Assembly: GCA_021209875.1 (NCBI GenBank)
Contig: JAGYVD010000005.1
Location: forward strand, 2,728,001 to 2,792,000
Origin: Rosellinia necatrix
Taxonomy: Eukaryota; Ascomycota; Sordariomycetes; Xylariales; Xylariaceae
Length of the DNA stretch: 64,000 nt
Direction: 5' to 3'
Of the stretch, positions 23,157 through 34,820 are shown one piece after another. The translations under genes were made by a program, and so were the position numbers. Under the pieces are notes generated by a model. That model searched no databases. It was not told where the DNA came from and saw only the letters and a list, made by a program, of their open reading frames with translations. Position 1 is the first letter of the stretch. Every line of letters starts with the position of its first letter.

Positions 23157-24451
23157 TTAGTTCATCCATTCTCTGGCGCCGGGGGGTTGATTAGTCTTAC
23201 AAGTAGAAGAGCCGACGTCCTCCTTGGCAAGTTGTGGCTTGGTACACCCGATAGCATCCTTTCCATCCTGGATCTTTAGGACCTTTGTGCAATCCTCGCT
23301 TGCGCATTTGGTCCCAAGCGCGTCCATGGCTCGCTGCAGAGCATCGCCTTTCCAACCGAAGAGGTAATCCGCATGCGCTCCCAGCCCAGTTCTATGAAGA
23401 GTAAGTAAGCAGACGCACACGGTAGGAGGGGACCATCGGTAGCGGAACTAGAAGCTCGACATGAAGATGGCGGTAGGGGTATGGACTCACGGATCACCAA
23501 AGCTGTACACCAGGGGTTGCTTGCCATTCTTCCAGTACTCCGGCTTGTTGAACTGCGTCGTGTCGAACATGATCTCATACATAACTTGGGGGATGCGGAC
23601 CGGGTGTGTGCTCGGACACTTATCACCCGCGAGCGCCGAGCCGGCTGCGTATGCCACATGACTCTTATGATCCGGGCTATCTAGGTTCTTCCCGTCCCAA
23701 CATGAGGGGAATATGATGGTAGCCCGGATTCCTCCCGGACACATCGTGCTGGGGAATGCTGCTGTGTCGCTGGCGGCGCAGGGGGCACCGTTGCCTCCCA
23801 TGATGCGGTCACGGGCCTGGAGACAACGGTGGCAGATGTTCGCGAAGTTCCCCGTCTTAGTACGGAGCGTCGGATCCCCCGCGAGCATTCGGAAACCCTT
23901 TGCAGAACAATCAGGAATATACGCGTGCGAAGTGAACATGTTTTGGCACTCACTGGTTTGGGGACAGTCGTCTTCTTGTTGCTGCCACTGAACGGCCGCA
24001 TGTAATAAACCGTAATGCCCCCCTCCTGTTCCAGCAATGTCCCGTTTAAGCGCCCATTCGCCATCTGGGGGACTCGCTTAAACGTGCCATTCTCGGGGGA
24101 TCGGAAGTAGATTGAGGCAGTCCAATAGTTGCTAGTGTCTTCGACGTAGCTACAGGACGTACAGGTGGATTGAGTAGGCGGATCAATGGTGTTAGGATCC
24201 ATCTGGAATATCGTCAGTGATACCGTCTCCTATAGGAAAACCTCTAGGTGCTATACGGTGGTGTTGAAGGAGTTCCCTCCGACGATTTGGTGTGTGTGCG
24301 GAGACGGGTTTGTTCCTGGGGTTACAAGAGGGTCAATCCGCTCGATGACAAGCTGGGAGCAACCAAATCGTAGGAAGTCCGCGGATCCTTGCACCTGCGC
24401 AGAAACGTTCCGCGCGAGAAGCGCGACAAGAGTGATGGTTTTCCAGAACAT
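23157..24451 (-). CDS. Secreted DUF1996-domain protein
   Basis: Four exons on the minus strand: 24451-24257, 24202-23954, 23897-23491 and 23391-23157. Introns of 54, 56 and 99 bp all have GT/AG ends, giving one frame of 361 residues. The signal peptide is MFWKTITLVALLARNVSA, with cleavage expected at Ala18/Gln19. DUF1996 hallmarks follow: the SPHTHQIVGGNSFN block, paired Cys in STCTSCSYVEDTSNYWTA, IYFRSPENGTFKRVPQM, then KGFRMLAGDP-like GFRMLAGDPTLR, PSCWDGKNLDSPDHKSHVAY, and GLGAHADYLFGW at the end. These fungal extracellular proteins have no proven biochemical role. Some carry WSC domains, absent here. A short Cys-rich C-terminal extension follows the domain. The exon junctions fall exactly where family conservation predicts. 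Confidence 0.9.
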
Positions 24452-25306
24452 AGTCGCGGCTGCTCTCTAACGTGTCGTCTGAGAGAGACAATAGAATACC
24501 AAAGAGAATATCACCGCGTTGGATCGTCCCTGACACCAAGGAGATAGGCGGTTCAGACTTGGTCACTCTTGGGTTTCACGCTTAGTTCTTTGCTTATTAA
24601 AATAAAGTCAACCGACGACTATTTTTTTCTTCAAGAACCGAGATCTCACACTATGTTATATAAGGTGTCTTTCTGCCTAACTCCTAGAATCAAGGAAGCT
24701 AGATATGACGCTGATATACCCTCCACTTCGCTTGTAATAAGTTAAACCAATCCGTGTTGTGACTACATCGCGATCTAAGCGGTCCGTAAGTGGAAGTCCC
24801 TCAAAAACATTAATCCGTCTTGAGCTAATTGTGAACTCCCTTGAGTTCGGCAGTTGTGGATCTTGACTCGCTCGTTTTTCATTCGAAGAACCGTGATTGC
24901 CGGGAGATGGTTAATTAATATGTAGTGGCGACGGCCCAATACACGCCTGGTCGAGTGTCTCCTTCGCGCTGGGGTAATTGATCCGGGTAATCGATCGAGT
25001 AATACTGCGTGGCCAAGCCTAGGCAGTTATTGATGTTTCTGAAGTATGTTAGAGTTTATCGTACCTGAACTTAATAGTACTTTAAAGAGGATATCCAAAT
25101 GGCGGAGGTGTTTTGAAGTGAACAGAATATCTGGTCGGCGACGGCTGATAGCCATCAGATGCTGAATCATAACACATGCCGGAAGTAATAAAACAATATC
25201 CGGTGTATTTCACGTGTATTTTCTCGTGCAAGTAAGAGCGTCTTAATAAATTGCAGAGTAGCATAAAATCAGGGCTCGACTCAGCGTACCGGTCAGTTAA
25301 GCCGGC
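24452..25306. other. Intergenic region, nothing recognised
   Basis: Promoter side of the DUF1996 gene and 3' side of the HET gene. Somewhat AT-rich, with no ORF longer than 60 codons of credible character and no repeat noticed. Confidence 0.45.
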
Positions 25307-28013
25307 CTATATCAAGGTTACCACTTCCGGCTCAAGTTTCTCAAAGGCGGCATCGTTCGCCGCATCGCCATCAAACCGATACAATGTTGAAGGCCCGTCA
25401 GGCTCGATATCGACAGGTAATAGCGCTGTAGGTTCTCTTTCCAATTCAACATCGGTTTCGACTTCTCCCCAGTACGGCGCCACACGCTGCCAGAGCCGTT
25501 CCCAGGCCCTGTCCTCGTCCTTCTCGCCAGCCCGCAGTCGATACCGCATCTTCAGCGCACACCTACTGCGGAAGAAGATGTGACCCACACGCCGGAAAGT
25601 GCCCTGAGTCTCCGTAGGCTCGAGCAGGAGGCCTCGCAGTGCCAGGTCGTCCTGAGGGCCTTGCTGGGATACAGCGAGGAATAGGCAATGGTATTCGACC
25701 GGCCCGAAGCCATGAAACCAATCAGCCGCTTCGCCGAACTGCTGGAAGTTGTGTGGCCCGTGGGCAATGTCGTGGTCCAACTGCCCGTCTACGTAGAGGT
25801 GGCGGAATTTCCGCGACGCATCGAGCTGCCACAGACCCCTGTAAGCGTCGCCGCTGGGCTCGTTGATTATTTCTTCCATGACCGACGTGATGCGACGTAC
25901 GAAGCCATGCACGTGAAGACAAGCCCTTGTCAACTCACCGTATTGGTCGGCGGTCTTGTGTTGGTAGTCGGCCAGGACCGTAGCCACGTCGGCGATATAA
26001 AACGACTCTTCTAGCTTCGAGAGCTCCACGGGGGCCGTACACGACATCCACGACCACGACGGCGCGCCAGACTCAGCTGAATGGGGGCGGTCGCCCGGCC
26101 GCTCTCGTCCGTGTACATTCCAGAATAGGGCACGCGGCAACTGGGAGAGCCAGATGCCAGCGAGGTACGTGTCCTCCTGACACCGGGACCCAAAGTGCCG
26201 GGCAATTCCAGAGAGCGCAGGGAGCTTGTCGGTCTGGTATGTAAGTTTACGACGGGAGTAGTCTCGACATGCTGTGTCCCACTCCGTCATAAGATGAGGA
26301 TTGTCGGAAATAGAGCCGGTGGACGTATCCCGCAGCCGCAGTTTGGCTTGGCCGAGGAAATCCCTCTCGAGCGGCGAGCCGTTAGGATATGTCTCACTTC
26401 GAAATGAGGGTGCTGCCGCTCTGCATTCCCAGAATACTTCCTGTTCGGTGAAGTGCAGTACGCGGCGAGCTCTGTGTGCCATTTGATTAGCCTTCGGGGG
26501 GAATAATCCTGCGCTCAAAGCAATACATCTGGCTCTTTTCGCTACCAAAGTGAAGGGGGAGGTTCATACAAATGCCGCTCTTGATAGATCCAAGCCCTCT
26601 CAGAACTCGGAGCTTCTTTAACCCATTCGAATAAGTTGCGTTCGTCGACTGAAACCCACCAGGTGCTTTGCAGCGGTTTCAGGCGGAGCTTGAAAGCGTC
26701 CACGGTAGCGAAATACCGGTCATGAAAGCAACCACCTCGAGCGTCGACCGCGTGATCAGCTGATATATTGAGAAGCGCATTTTGGTAAACATCGCACATC
26801 GTCGGCGCTTCGCGTTGCCAGTCCTCTCGGGAATCCTGGATGATACAAAGAGAGTCGATCCACAGCCATCGGACTATTATGGTTAATGCTGAATGAAACA
26901 CGAGTTGGGGGTATACTTACTGTTGAACCAGCCTGCCACTTCTATGGCGTCTCTGAAAGTTGGGGGAAACAAAAGAAGTTCCATGCCATGACTCACTCTG
27001 TCGTCGATATTCGTGGTTGTGAGGACAGGCAACTCTTTGGCACCCCAAGTTCCCCAGCAGTGGCTCAGTGTCATATATTCCCCTAAGTCTAACGAAGAAC
27101 GGTCAAGCAGTTCAGTCACTGCGAGAAGCACCCTGCCCGTTTCCTTCAGCTTGGAAAGGTCTAGGAGACGTGTCGGATACCAGGTAGCATCGCCAACATG
27201 ACATCCTGAATGCTTGCCATCTACATTGGCCCTGCATTCAGACAGCCACCGCAAAGCCATTGGTCGGCTAGAACGGGTGTTGCCCCTGTTAAGCGCACTC
27301 AGGGACAACGGCCCCCTCGACTCGAAGAAACGGTCAAATGTCGGAGACGGCCACAGTTGGAAGCGAAAGATGGTTTCCCAAGTGTGCTTATTATGGTTCG
27401 TCGCGGTGGTAGAAACCATATTACAAATGAGTCGGGCATCACCCAGCTGCCCGCCGTTCCAAGATGCCTCCTCCGTCGTGTTCCAGCAGAACTCGGTCCG
27501 AACGTCCTTGGCCGTAGCCATGCCATTCTTCTTGAAGCGCCGGCCCCATAGTGTCTTGCATAACTGACAGCCCTCGTTTGCCGCTGCAAATAAAGCCATC
27601 AGGTTCTGATGCTGCACAACGGATTTCTTGGACTGGTAGTCCTTGCTATTCCGATGCTCTATGCAGTCTTTGAGGTTCCGGGCTAAGTATCCGAGCGCGC
27701 TGAGGCATGCGTTGCAGAGACGAGAACTCCCTACATACTCGACATTATCTGCATCCGCGGAGAGTGTTTGCGAGGCATGCTTCCACTGGACATCAAGCAC
27801 ATCGCCCCCGCTCAAGTACTCAAACTCATCTTCGCCAACGGGGCGAGCTTCGTGTGGCGGTACGGTATAGAGTAGGCTGCCATCGTTCGTAGATTGCGCG
27901 TCCTCATACGGCCACCATTGGCTATCGGGATTGAGCACAGCTCGAATAAGCGACATCGAGACGTTACAATAGGTTTGTTTAGGACTCCGAGGCAAATCGT
28001 ATATTGGTTGCAT
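25307..28013 (-). CDS. HET-domain (heterokaryon incompatibility) protein
   Basis: Three exons on the minus strand: 28013-26921, 26873-26570 and 26471-25307. Introns are 47 bp (GTAAGT...AATAG) and 98 bp (GTATGA...CACAG). The joined frame is 853 residues. The HET domain starts after a Cys-containing N-terminal half and shows its signature in order: YMTLSHCWG, LPVLTTTNIDDR, PPTFRDAIEVAGWFN joined to IRWLWIDSLCIIQDS, YQNALLNISAD, RAWIYQERHLARRVLHF. HET domains act in allorecognition and regulated cell death between incompatible hyphae and are thought to resemble TIR-like signalling domains. No NACHT, WD or ankyrin partner domain is visible; the C-terminal 300 residues look like the usual uncharacterised HET-protein tail. 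The start could also be the Met at residue 20. Confidence 0.9.
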
Positions 28014-30034
28014 ATATACAAACTTAAACTGCTGGCTGGCTTAGGGGAAGTATATAACTGCCTTGAGGTAATAACCATTCATGGAATCTTGGTAAGATAT
28101 CAGCCCATTGTGCGGGAGCAGCGGAGGATGATCCTGGAGGAACCTCAGCTGTAGGAGAGGAGACCGGACTCGGAGGGTCGCTAGAGGCAGCTGAAGATAA
28201 CCTCAGCCACGATGGTTCCCCATTCATGTTGGAGATCGGGGACTAGAGCAAACGCCTAAGTTATAGTTCAATTCCAGACATGGGCTCCGGTTTATAGGCG
28301 TATCAGTCCGCCTCGTCCTATAGTTACCCTTCCTTCCTGTTTCATTATTTCGCCCTCGTAGCAAGGGGTAGGCAAGCAGTTGAGCATGAATCAGAGGCGT
28401 GCGAAGAGGGGTCAAATTTAGCACCAGGCGACCGATCCTCACCCCTGATATCCAAACGGAGCTTAGTCGCAAGCTCCAGGGCTGAGATGCTCAAAGCAGG
28501 GGTTGCATAAATTGCTAGTTAGCCTATCACACTACGTGATCCTGTGCAGAAACTACAAACATCACACGCATGATCCCCGTGATCTTCTCAATTACGCAGG
28601 GGGGAAGTACATTATCGTTGCCGCCGATCTAAATAGGATTTTCTTCCTAGGCTTCAGTCAGCACACTCTGCATAGAGAAAGGAACTATATCTTTTAAATG
28701 AGTGTTGATTAACTATCAAGAGCTGTTGAACACTGGTAATCTGGATATTCTTGGACAGATCGATATCGAGACCAACATCACCTCAATTAATAGCCTTGAT
28801 TCTGCATGCCTTTCTTTGTGCATAGGCAGGCAGACTTCCGGATACTCGAATGGGCTAATGAGAACGATCAGAACGCCACAGTCTTCTCCTAGCACAATGC
28901 TCATGTTGCCTCGATCGGGTGAGGTGTTCTCCGGTAGAAAAACCCGCTTGGTATAGAAATATTCGCCCGCGCATCATTACGCCAAGTCGATCGCAAGTCC
29001 CGCGCCCCAAAGTAGTAGTTACGATGTGATGTGTAAAAACCCTGAGGAAGGCCCGCGCCGTGTTTACCTAGCCCTTGCGCAATCAACACCTCAGGTTATA
29101 GGCAACGCCAAGGTGCGGTCCGGCTCAGTGGCGCCGGGATTCATGCAGCATCGTTGGCTAACTAACCATAGGTTAATCTGTACTGGCGATGGGCCCTTTG
29201 GAGAGGAAGAAAAGGAGAATAATAACTGATGTCTATCCGAGATTTCGACATTTTGAATTTCCGTCTATAATCTATCGCGCAAAGCACTCGACATTGAACT
29301 TATGAAATACCGTGCCTACATAAATATATAACTATGGTTACCTATGTAGGTAGCCCTAGGACTTGTCTGGCAACCCTTGCTTAGCGCTTACATCTATATC
29401 TCGGTTAGCTAGGAACGCATCCTACATCCTACACGCTAAATATCTCCGTCAATGAGTTCGAGTTATCTCGTCGTCGTTTCCAATCAGCCAGGAAGTGTGC
29501 CATGAACAGACTCAGCTCAGTGTAAAATTAAATGCGTAGACTATTCAACCATTTAATAGTGTTGCACATTCCATCGTCCATCGTGCAAAAATACTTTGTA
29601 AAACTACGACGCATGTGAAAACTTCATTCTAAACCCCTGAATTCAACCAAGCGTCCCAGATCGACTTACACTAGATATTGTACGTATATCTCACTAGTCT
29701 ATACATAGCAGTGAAGCGCAGGATTCTCCAACTAATGTAGTTAATGTAGGTATTTTAGGATACGTAGTATAGCTCCTAGGATAAAGTGCATCATGTATAT
29801 ACATAACTACACATATATAAGTATGTAGCGATTGTGATAAAGGATTACATGGGCCCTGCCAGTGCTGTTACATCGCTACTGTACGGCCGACCTCCTAAAT
29901 ATTAGTACACGTATATACCTACGTAGCTCAAGGGTAGGGGGCGATCACAACAAATCTATATCAACCGCCAAGGCCCATCGTTGACGGGATCTAAGTTGCA
30001 GCCATATAGTTCACGTCAGTCTCCGAGCAACAAC
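28014..30034. other. Divergent region between two HET genes
   Basis: About 2 kb separating the starts of the minus-strand and plus-strand HET-domain genes. No credible ORF. AT-rich from 29230 to 29930, with scattered TACGTA/TAGGTA words. It probably contains both promoters. Confidence 0.45.
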
Positions 30035-31369
30035 ATGCGGCTTCTCAACACGACATCCTATGAGCTACGATCCGACTCGCCGGATTATTTCAGACAACAC
30101 GGATACGCCATTCTCTCGCACCGCTGGGTCGGGGACGAGATTAAACTCGACCAGCTGAAGGATGTCGTCGCCGAGATGCGATCAGGCAGGGCACCATCCA
30201 GCACGCCCCAGATCGACAAGATCCGCGGCGCGTGCCGGATCGCCCGCGAGCTGCGCTACAACTGGATCTGGATCGACTCGTGCTGCATCGACAAGACCAA
30301 CGCCGTCGAGCTGGACGAGTCGATCAACTCCATGTTCAAATGGTACGGCGGCGCCAGCACGTGCATCACGTACCTGAGCGACGTGAGGCTGGGCGCGGGG
30401 TCCGGCGTGTTCGAGAGCACCGAGAGGGACGGGCCGTCCCTCTGGTTCTCGCGCGGGTGGACGCTGCAGGAGCTCCTGGCGCCGCGCGAGCTGCGGTTCT
30501 ACGACGCGGGCTGGCGCCACCTGGGCACCAAGGCGGAGCTCGTGGCGGAGCTCGCGAGCATCACGCGCATCGACCCGGGCTACCTGACGCACGCGAGGCC
30601 GTTCCGCGCGGCCTGCGTCGCCGCCAAGATGAGCTGGATGGCGGGGCGGACGACCACGCGGCCCGAGGACGTCGCGTACAGCATGCTGGGCATCTTCGGC
30701 GTCCGCATGAACACCAAGTACTCCGAGGGCGCCGAGGCCTTCATGCGCCTGCAGCACGAGCTGCTGACCGCGCCCAACCTGCCCCGCGACGAGTCCCTGT
30801 TCGCCTGGAGGATGCCGGAGCCGGGCGCCGGCGCGGCGCACTCCGGGGTGAGCCAGGAGATCCCGTGGCAGCCCGGCGAATGGGGGCTGCTGGCCCCTTC
30901 TCCCGAGTGGTTCCGCGATTCCGGCGAGGTGACGCTCGAGCGCTCGCCGGCCATCGAACGGCCGCTCGACGGCTTCAAGGTGACCCAGGGGAGCCTGATC
31001 GCGTGGGTCCCCGCCATCGGCACCACCAAGTCCGAGCTGGCCTTCCAGGCGGCGGTGACCTGGAGCTTCGTGGGCTGGCCGCTTATCCCGGTCGCGGTCA
31101 AGGTGCTGCCGGCCAAAAGGGGAAAGAAGGACTTCGAATATCCGCTCAAGGCTTGCGTGCGTGACATGCAGGGAAACGTGGCCCCGGTGAGTATATGGCT
31201 GCGCCCCGTGTCGACCGGGTTTCAAAGAATTCGCTGTACCGAGTTCGTTCACGGCCCGAGCCAACGCGTTCTCCGGAGAGGGAAGGCGGAGGAAAGGAAA
31301 GTGTTCCAGCCGATACTGAGGGACGAGGATGATGTCTATACGCCCTACGCACACGAATACATAAAATAG
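30035..31369 (+). CDS. HET-domain protein of the HET-D/E/NWD N-terminal type
   Basis: Single exon. An in-frame ATG at 29981 exists, but the family normally begins MRLLNT, so 30035 is chosen, giving 444 residues. The HET core reads YAILSHRWVGDEI, IRGACRIARELRYNWIWIDSCCIDK, SINSMFKWYGGASTCITYL, FSRGWTLQELLAPRELRFYD. It continues with DVAYSMLGIFGVRMNTKYSEGAEAFMRLQ, as in the N-terminal module of HET-D, HET-E and many NLR-like proteins. Here the protein stops after about 200 more residues, with no NACHT or WD-repeat part, so it is a stand-alone form. The central 900 bp are much more GC-rich than the flanks, which creates long antisense open frames. Role in vegetative incompatibility is inferred from the domain only. 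Confidence 0.9.
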   Translation: MRLLNTTSYELRSDSPDYFRQHGYAILSHRWVGDEIKLDQLKDVVAEMRSGRAPSSTPQIDKIRGACRIARELRYNWIWIDSCCIDKTNAVELDESINSMFKWYGGASTCITYLSDVRLGAGSGVFESTERDGPSLWFSRGWTLQELLAPRELRFYDAGWRHLGTKAELVAELASITRIDPGYLTHARPFRAACVAAKMSWMAGRTTTRPEDVAYSMLGIFGVRMNTKYSEGAEAFMRLQHELLTAPNLPRDESLFAWRMPEPGAGAAHSGVSQEIPWQPGEWGLLAPSPEWFRDSGEVTLERSPAIERPLDGFKVTQGSLIAWVPAIGTTKSELAFQAAVTWSFVGWPLIPVAVKVLPAKRGKKDFEYPLKACVRDMQGNVAPVSIWLRPVSTGFQRIRCTEFVHGPSQRVLRRGKAEERKVFQPILRDEDDVYTPYAHEYIK

Positions 31370-32050
31370 CGAACATGTATATAAGCTACGATGCGCATTA
31401 CCATTATAATCCTGTGGCTACCATAGTTCTTATTGGGTACTGTCTTCCACCAGAAGTAGAAGTCGCCAATGCCGCGTTAGGCACCAAATGAGTTTGTTAT
31501 GCCTGTCTAGCTGAGGTGGCGAAGGCCTATCCATGCTTGGACCTAGCACGACAGGACTCTGCCCGATTGTTATGAGGCAGACTCCCGAAGCTCGGTTTGA
31601 TCGAGTGACAGTACCCATCTTGGCTATCCAGGCTATGCAACAATACATCCGAGCCCTAGCATTTCTTTAGGGTGGCTGAAACGATGGGGGGGCGGTATTC
31701 GTAAATGAGCCCCCTAGCTTTTTCCTCTCTCAACTAACACTCTCTACAATATGTGTGATCGGGAGGCAAGCATATGTCCTGGTACTAGAAGAAGTTAGTA
31801 ACCCTTCATGATGCTGGGTGAAGCTGAACCTAATCCCCTGTATTTCTTGGGCTTCTGCCGCAGGATAGGCCCCAGCGTTGCACAGCTGTCTACGGCTCTA
31901 AAGGGGATTTTGCAGACAATATGACCTTGAAGATTTTATCCCCAAAACTCAGTAGGCCTAATGTCATCTCAATGTTGCGTTATTGAGAATTTCAACATGA
32001 CCTATTCCAGATAGCTTCATATCTTTGGAGACCATTTAGCACGGGTTAAT
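31370..32050. other. Intergenic region, nothing recognised
   Basis: Short ORFs only. Presumed 3' UTR of the HET gene followed by unannotated sequence. Confidence 0.45.
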
Positions 32051-32425
32051 ATGATCCTTTGTGTTAATTATCTTTTATCCCAGCTGTTGCTCATGTTGTG
32101 GTTCGGTAGCCTTATGTTGGGGTTGGCCATCCGCGAACAAGATGCGTGGGTATCGGAATACGGCAACCTAGCCATGTTACTAATGTTCATTTTCCTACTA
32201 ATGACCGTTGGGGTCCTTCTATTGTTTCAAGTTGGGCGAAGGCTTTTGGATGGCAGCGGAAAACAGTGGCCCAAATTTATCCCACATTCCTAAGCTTGAC
32301 CTGTGCCGCGTGCGTCGGATATGGCCTTAGCTGAGGCATATGTAGGTATTGCAATCACAGTAATATTCAAGCAGGCTGTGCGCGAAACGAGGAGAAAGCT
32401 CTTATCTGATGCGCGCGCCCAATAA
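32051..32425 (+). pseudogene. Possible small membrane-protein remnant
   Basis: An 80-codon frame (32051-32293) encodes two strongly hydrophobic segments around a charged loop (REQDAWVSEY), then stops. The same frame reopens at about 32321 and reads MALAEAYVGIAITVIFKQ and then a basic tail ending at 32425. A hydrophobic stretch and a natural C-terminus on either side of two stops suggest either a very short intron I could not place or a decayed gene. No family recognised. Confidence 0.3.
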
Positions 32426-32973
32426 GCTTCTTTTATAGTTCACAAAAAGGGAAGAGGTGGGAAATGCAACGCATCAGTGTAGACTTTGATGGGGGCAAGC
32501 TCTCCTTTTGGGGTAGGCAGTTAGGTTGCGTGTCACGATATCACACGCTTCTACGTTACGGTGTCTACTTGTCAATACAATACCCCTGATTTCTATTTTT
32601 AATTCGGTATAGGCACATGGCCGTAAAAGCTTCGTCGTACATTCCGATGATGCCACCTCCGCCTCTAGCAAGAGTTGGCGGCCTAGTCAGGCTGCTCTAA
32701 CAAGTCTAAAATATTTCCCTGTGTGTAGTATTATATATGTAGGCAGTTACGTACTTATATAAACTCCCAAAGCTCTTACAGTCTTTCAACAATGCCCTCA
32801 ATCTACTTATCTGCTGTCAAATAGATCGCAAGCACCACCTCTCCTGTCTAACCCTACGGCTTTCCCACCTCTCATTTTAATTAAAAGCTTGTTTTGATAC
32901 TCCTACTATCGGTCTTCCGATCCAGGGCGTACAGGTAGCTGTAATTGGGTTCCTAAGCACACTTCTTGCCGTA

Positions 32974-34121
32974 ATGGCACTCGGATTGCGCCTCTGGTCA
33001 CGAAGGCTACAGAGAGTGTCACTTGTCTTTAATGACTATATGGTGATTCTAGCGATGGGATTAGCTGCTGCTGCCGTCTCACTTTTTCTTGCAAGCAAGA
33101 CACCACAATTTCAAATTTTTTCTCACAACTACTCACCTATAATCACCATGCTAGACGGGTTTATTGGAGCTATGGGGGTGCATGCGAAAAAGATTCAAGT
33201 CACAAAGCCCTGGGCCCTCGAGCTCTTTGCCATGGTGTGTCCAGAACCTGGCAACCATGTTTATGATTAATAACTGAGCTGTACATTCAGTTTTTCGTCC
33301 CCAGGGATACTGTGGGCAGCTGCAAATACGGGCGTGAAGCTCTCTATCCTTTCGCTCTACACGAATATTTTTCCCACGAAAAGGTTTTCTCATGTTTGTT
33401 ATGCTATGATGGCTGTTTCTGTGGCATACTTCTTCACCGTATTACTAGAGACGTTCCTTCTGTGCGGACCCGTCCAGTATAATCGGGACAAGACCATTCC
33501 TAATGGCATGTGCCATGATCAGATCCTCGCCTTTCTTCTTGCTGGGATAACCAATCTAGTGGTCGATGCTTTTATCGTGGCATCGCCAATACGTAGTCTG
33601 CACGGTTTAAAGATGCCGTTGGCGAAACGCATTGCGATTGGCGCTATATTTGGTCTTGGGTTGCTGTGCGTATCTCTCGGTACTGGTCGCTATGCTCAAG
33701 TTGCTAACCCGTCCCGAGAATCTGTATTCTCTCACTCTTCAGAATTACTTCAATTTTGTATTGGGACCTGGACGATTCGACGTACACAGGTACAGAAGTT
33801 GCCATTTACTCAATTCTTGAATCTACTCTTGGCGTCGTGAATGTCTGTCTGCCAACGCGCTTAAACGGTTGTTCGGAAACGGCGCTTCAAGACGGAGCAT
33901 ATACCACACTAGCCGTTCCGAAGCTCAGAACAACCAGCGCACATCAACAGCAGAATGCGTCCAACCGCGCCAATTCAAACGACCTGACGATATTGCCCCG
34001 GCGAATATTCTCGCAACTAGAAGTCATAAATGCCCTCGTGATGAGAAAAACATCATCACCGTTATGCGTGAATGGGAGGTTAGTCTTCCTCACTCCAGTG
34101 CCAATGAACCCGAAACATGAT
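32974..34121 (+). pseudogene. Frameshifted rhodopsin-like / Pth11-related integral membrane protein
   Basis: Peptides typical of the fungal seven-helix rhodopsin-domain family occur in order but in changing frames. FNDYMVILAMGLAAAAVS (first exon, to about 33238) is followed by an intron ending at 33304 and by ANTGVKLSILSLYTNIF and LAGITNLVVDAFIVASPIRSL. The frame then moves by one base near 33675 (VLVAMLKLLTRPENLYSLTLQ), again near 33760 (WDLDDSTYTGTEVAIYSILESTLGVVNVCLP), and back near 33855 (ALKRLFGNGASRRSIYHTS, ending NIITVMREWEVS at 34121). No ATG precedes the first helix in frame. Three single-base shifts argue for a decayed gene or assembly errors. The relatives are plasma-membrane proteins, some of which sense surfaces during plant infection. 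Confidence 0.72.
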
Positions 34122-34820
34122 CAATGTTGGGGCATGCGATTAATGAGCAGGCAGAGAAGAATCCACGTACTAGACCATACCTAGAAATTCCAAGATCCGT
34201 AGACATGGTCCCAAGTTAAAGTCTTCGTTTCATCATATTTAATGTGACCCATTACCAAATACGTTATCCTTATAGTCAAGAACTTAAAACCTGTAAAAAA
34301 CGCACATATGCTATCTAGCTCGCGGATCGTGTCACAGACAACAATGCGGGTAAGGTCGATAGGGGCCATTCACCAAGAACACGGGAACACGGATGAGCAG
34401 CTAAGTGATCACAAATGAGATAGCAATTATTACGCTCGACTAAGCAACATTATGATTCTATGATTCTACAAGTTTAGGGCCGTGATGCTTACTGCGCCAA
34501 CCCCGGTCCATGACAATATATCTTTCAAGAAACACATTGAATCAAAAGCGGGAGACTCGAGGGTCTTATTTATTCCGTGGGGTATTCCTTCCGGTAGATG
34601 ACATACTGCTCATCTCCTCGCCCCTACTTAGACAACACCTGCCCTTTTCCCTTTGATACGTCACCAGCTACGGGGAAATGACACTATTGACGATCTCCTA
34701 ACAAGTCATTCCCTAGACGTATTAATACTTGTCATTAAGTTATGGGTTTAGTTATTACTGGTTGATAAGGTGGTCTAGTTTAGCCAGACGCTTCTGCCGG
34801 GATAAAGATGCCACAGTAAA
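34122..34820. other. Intergenic region, nothing recognised
   Basis: About 700 bp between the decayed membrane-protein gene and the 3' end of the Cys-rich protein gene. Short ORFs only. Confidence 0.4.

Noticed and set aside
30182..31354. 390-codon minus-strand frame and a 310-codon alternative plus frame over the HET gene
   Set aside because: Both are by-products of high GC3 coding DNA. The composition is Arg/Gly/Ala/His-rich with no domain, and the HET frame has clear family motifs.
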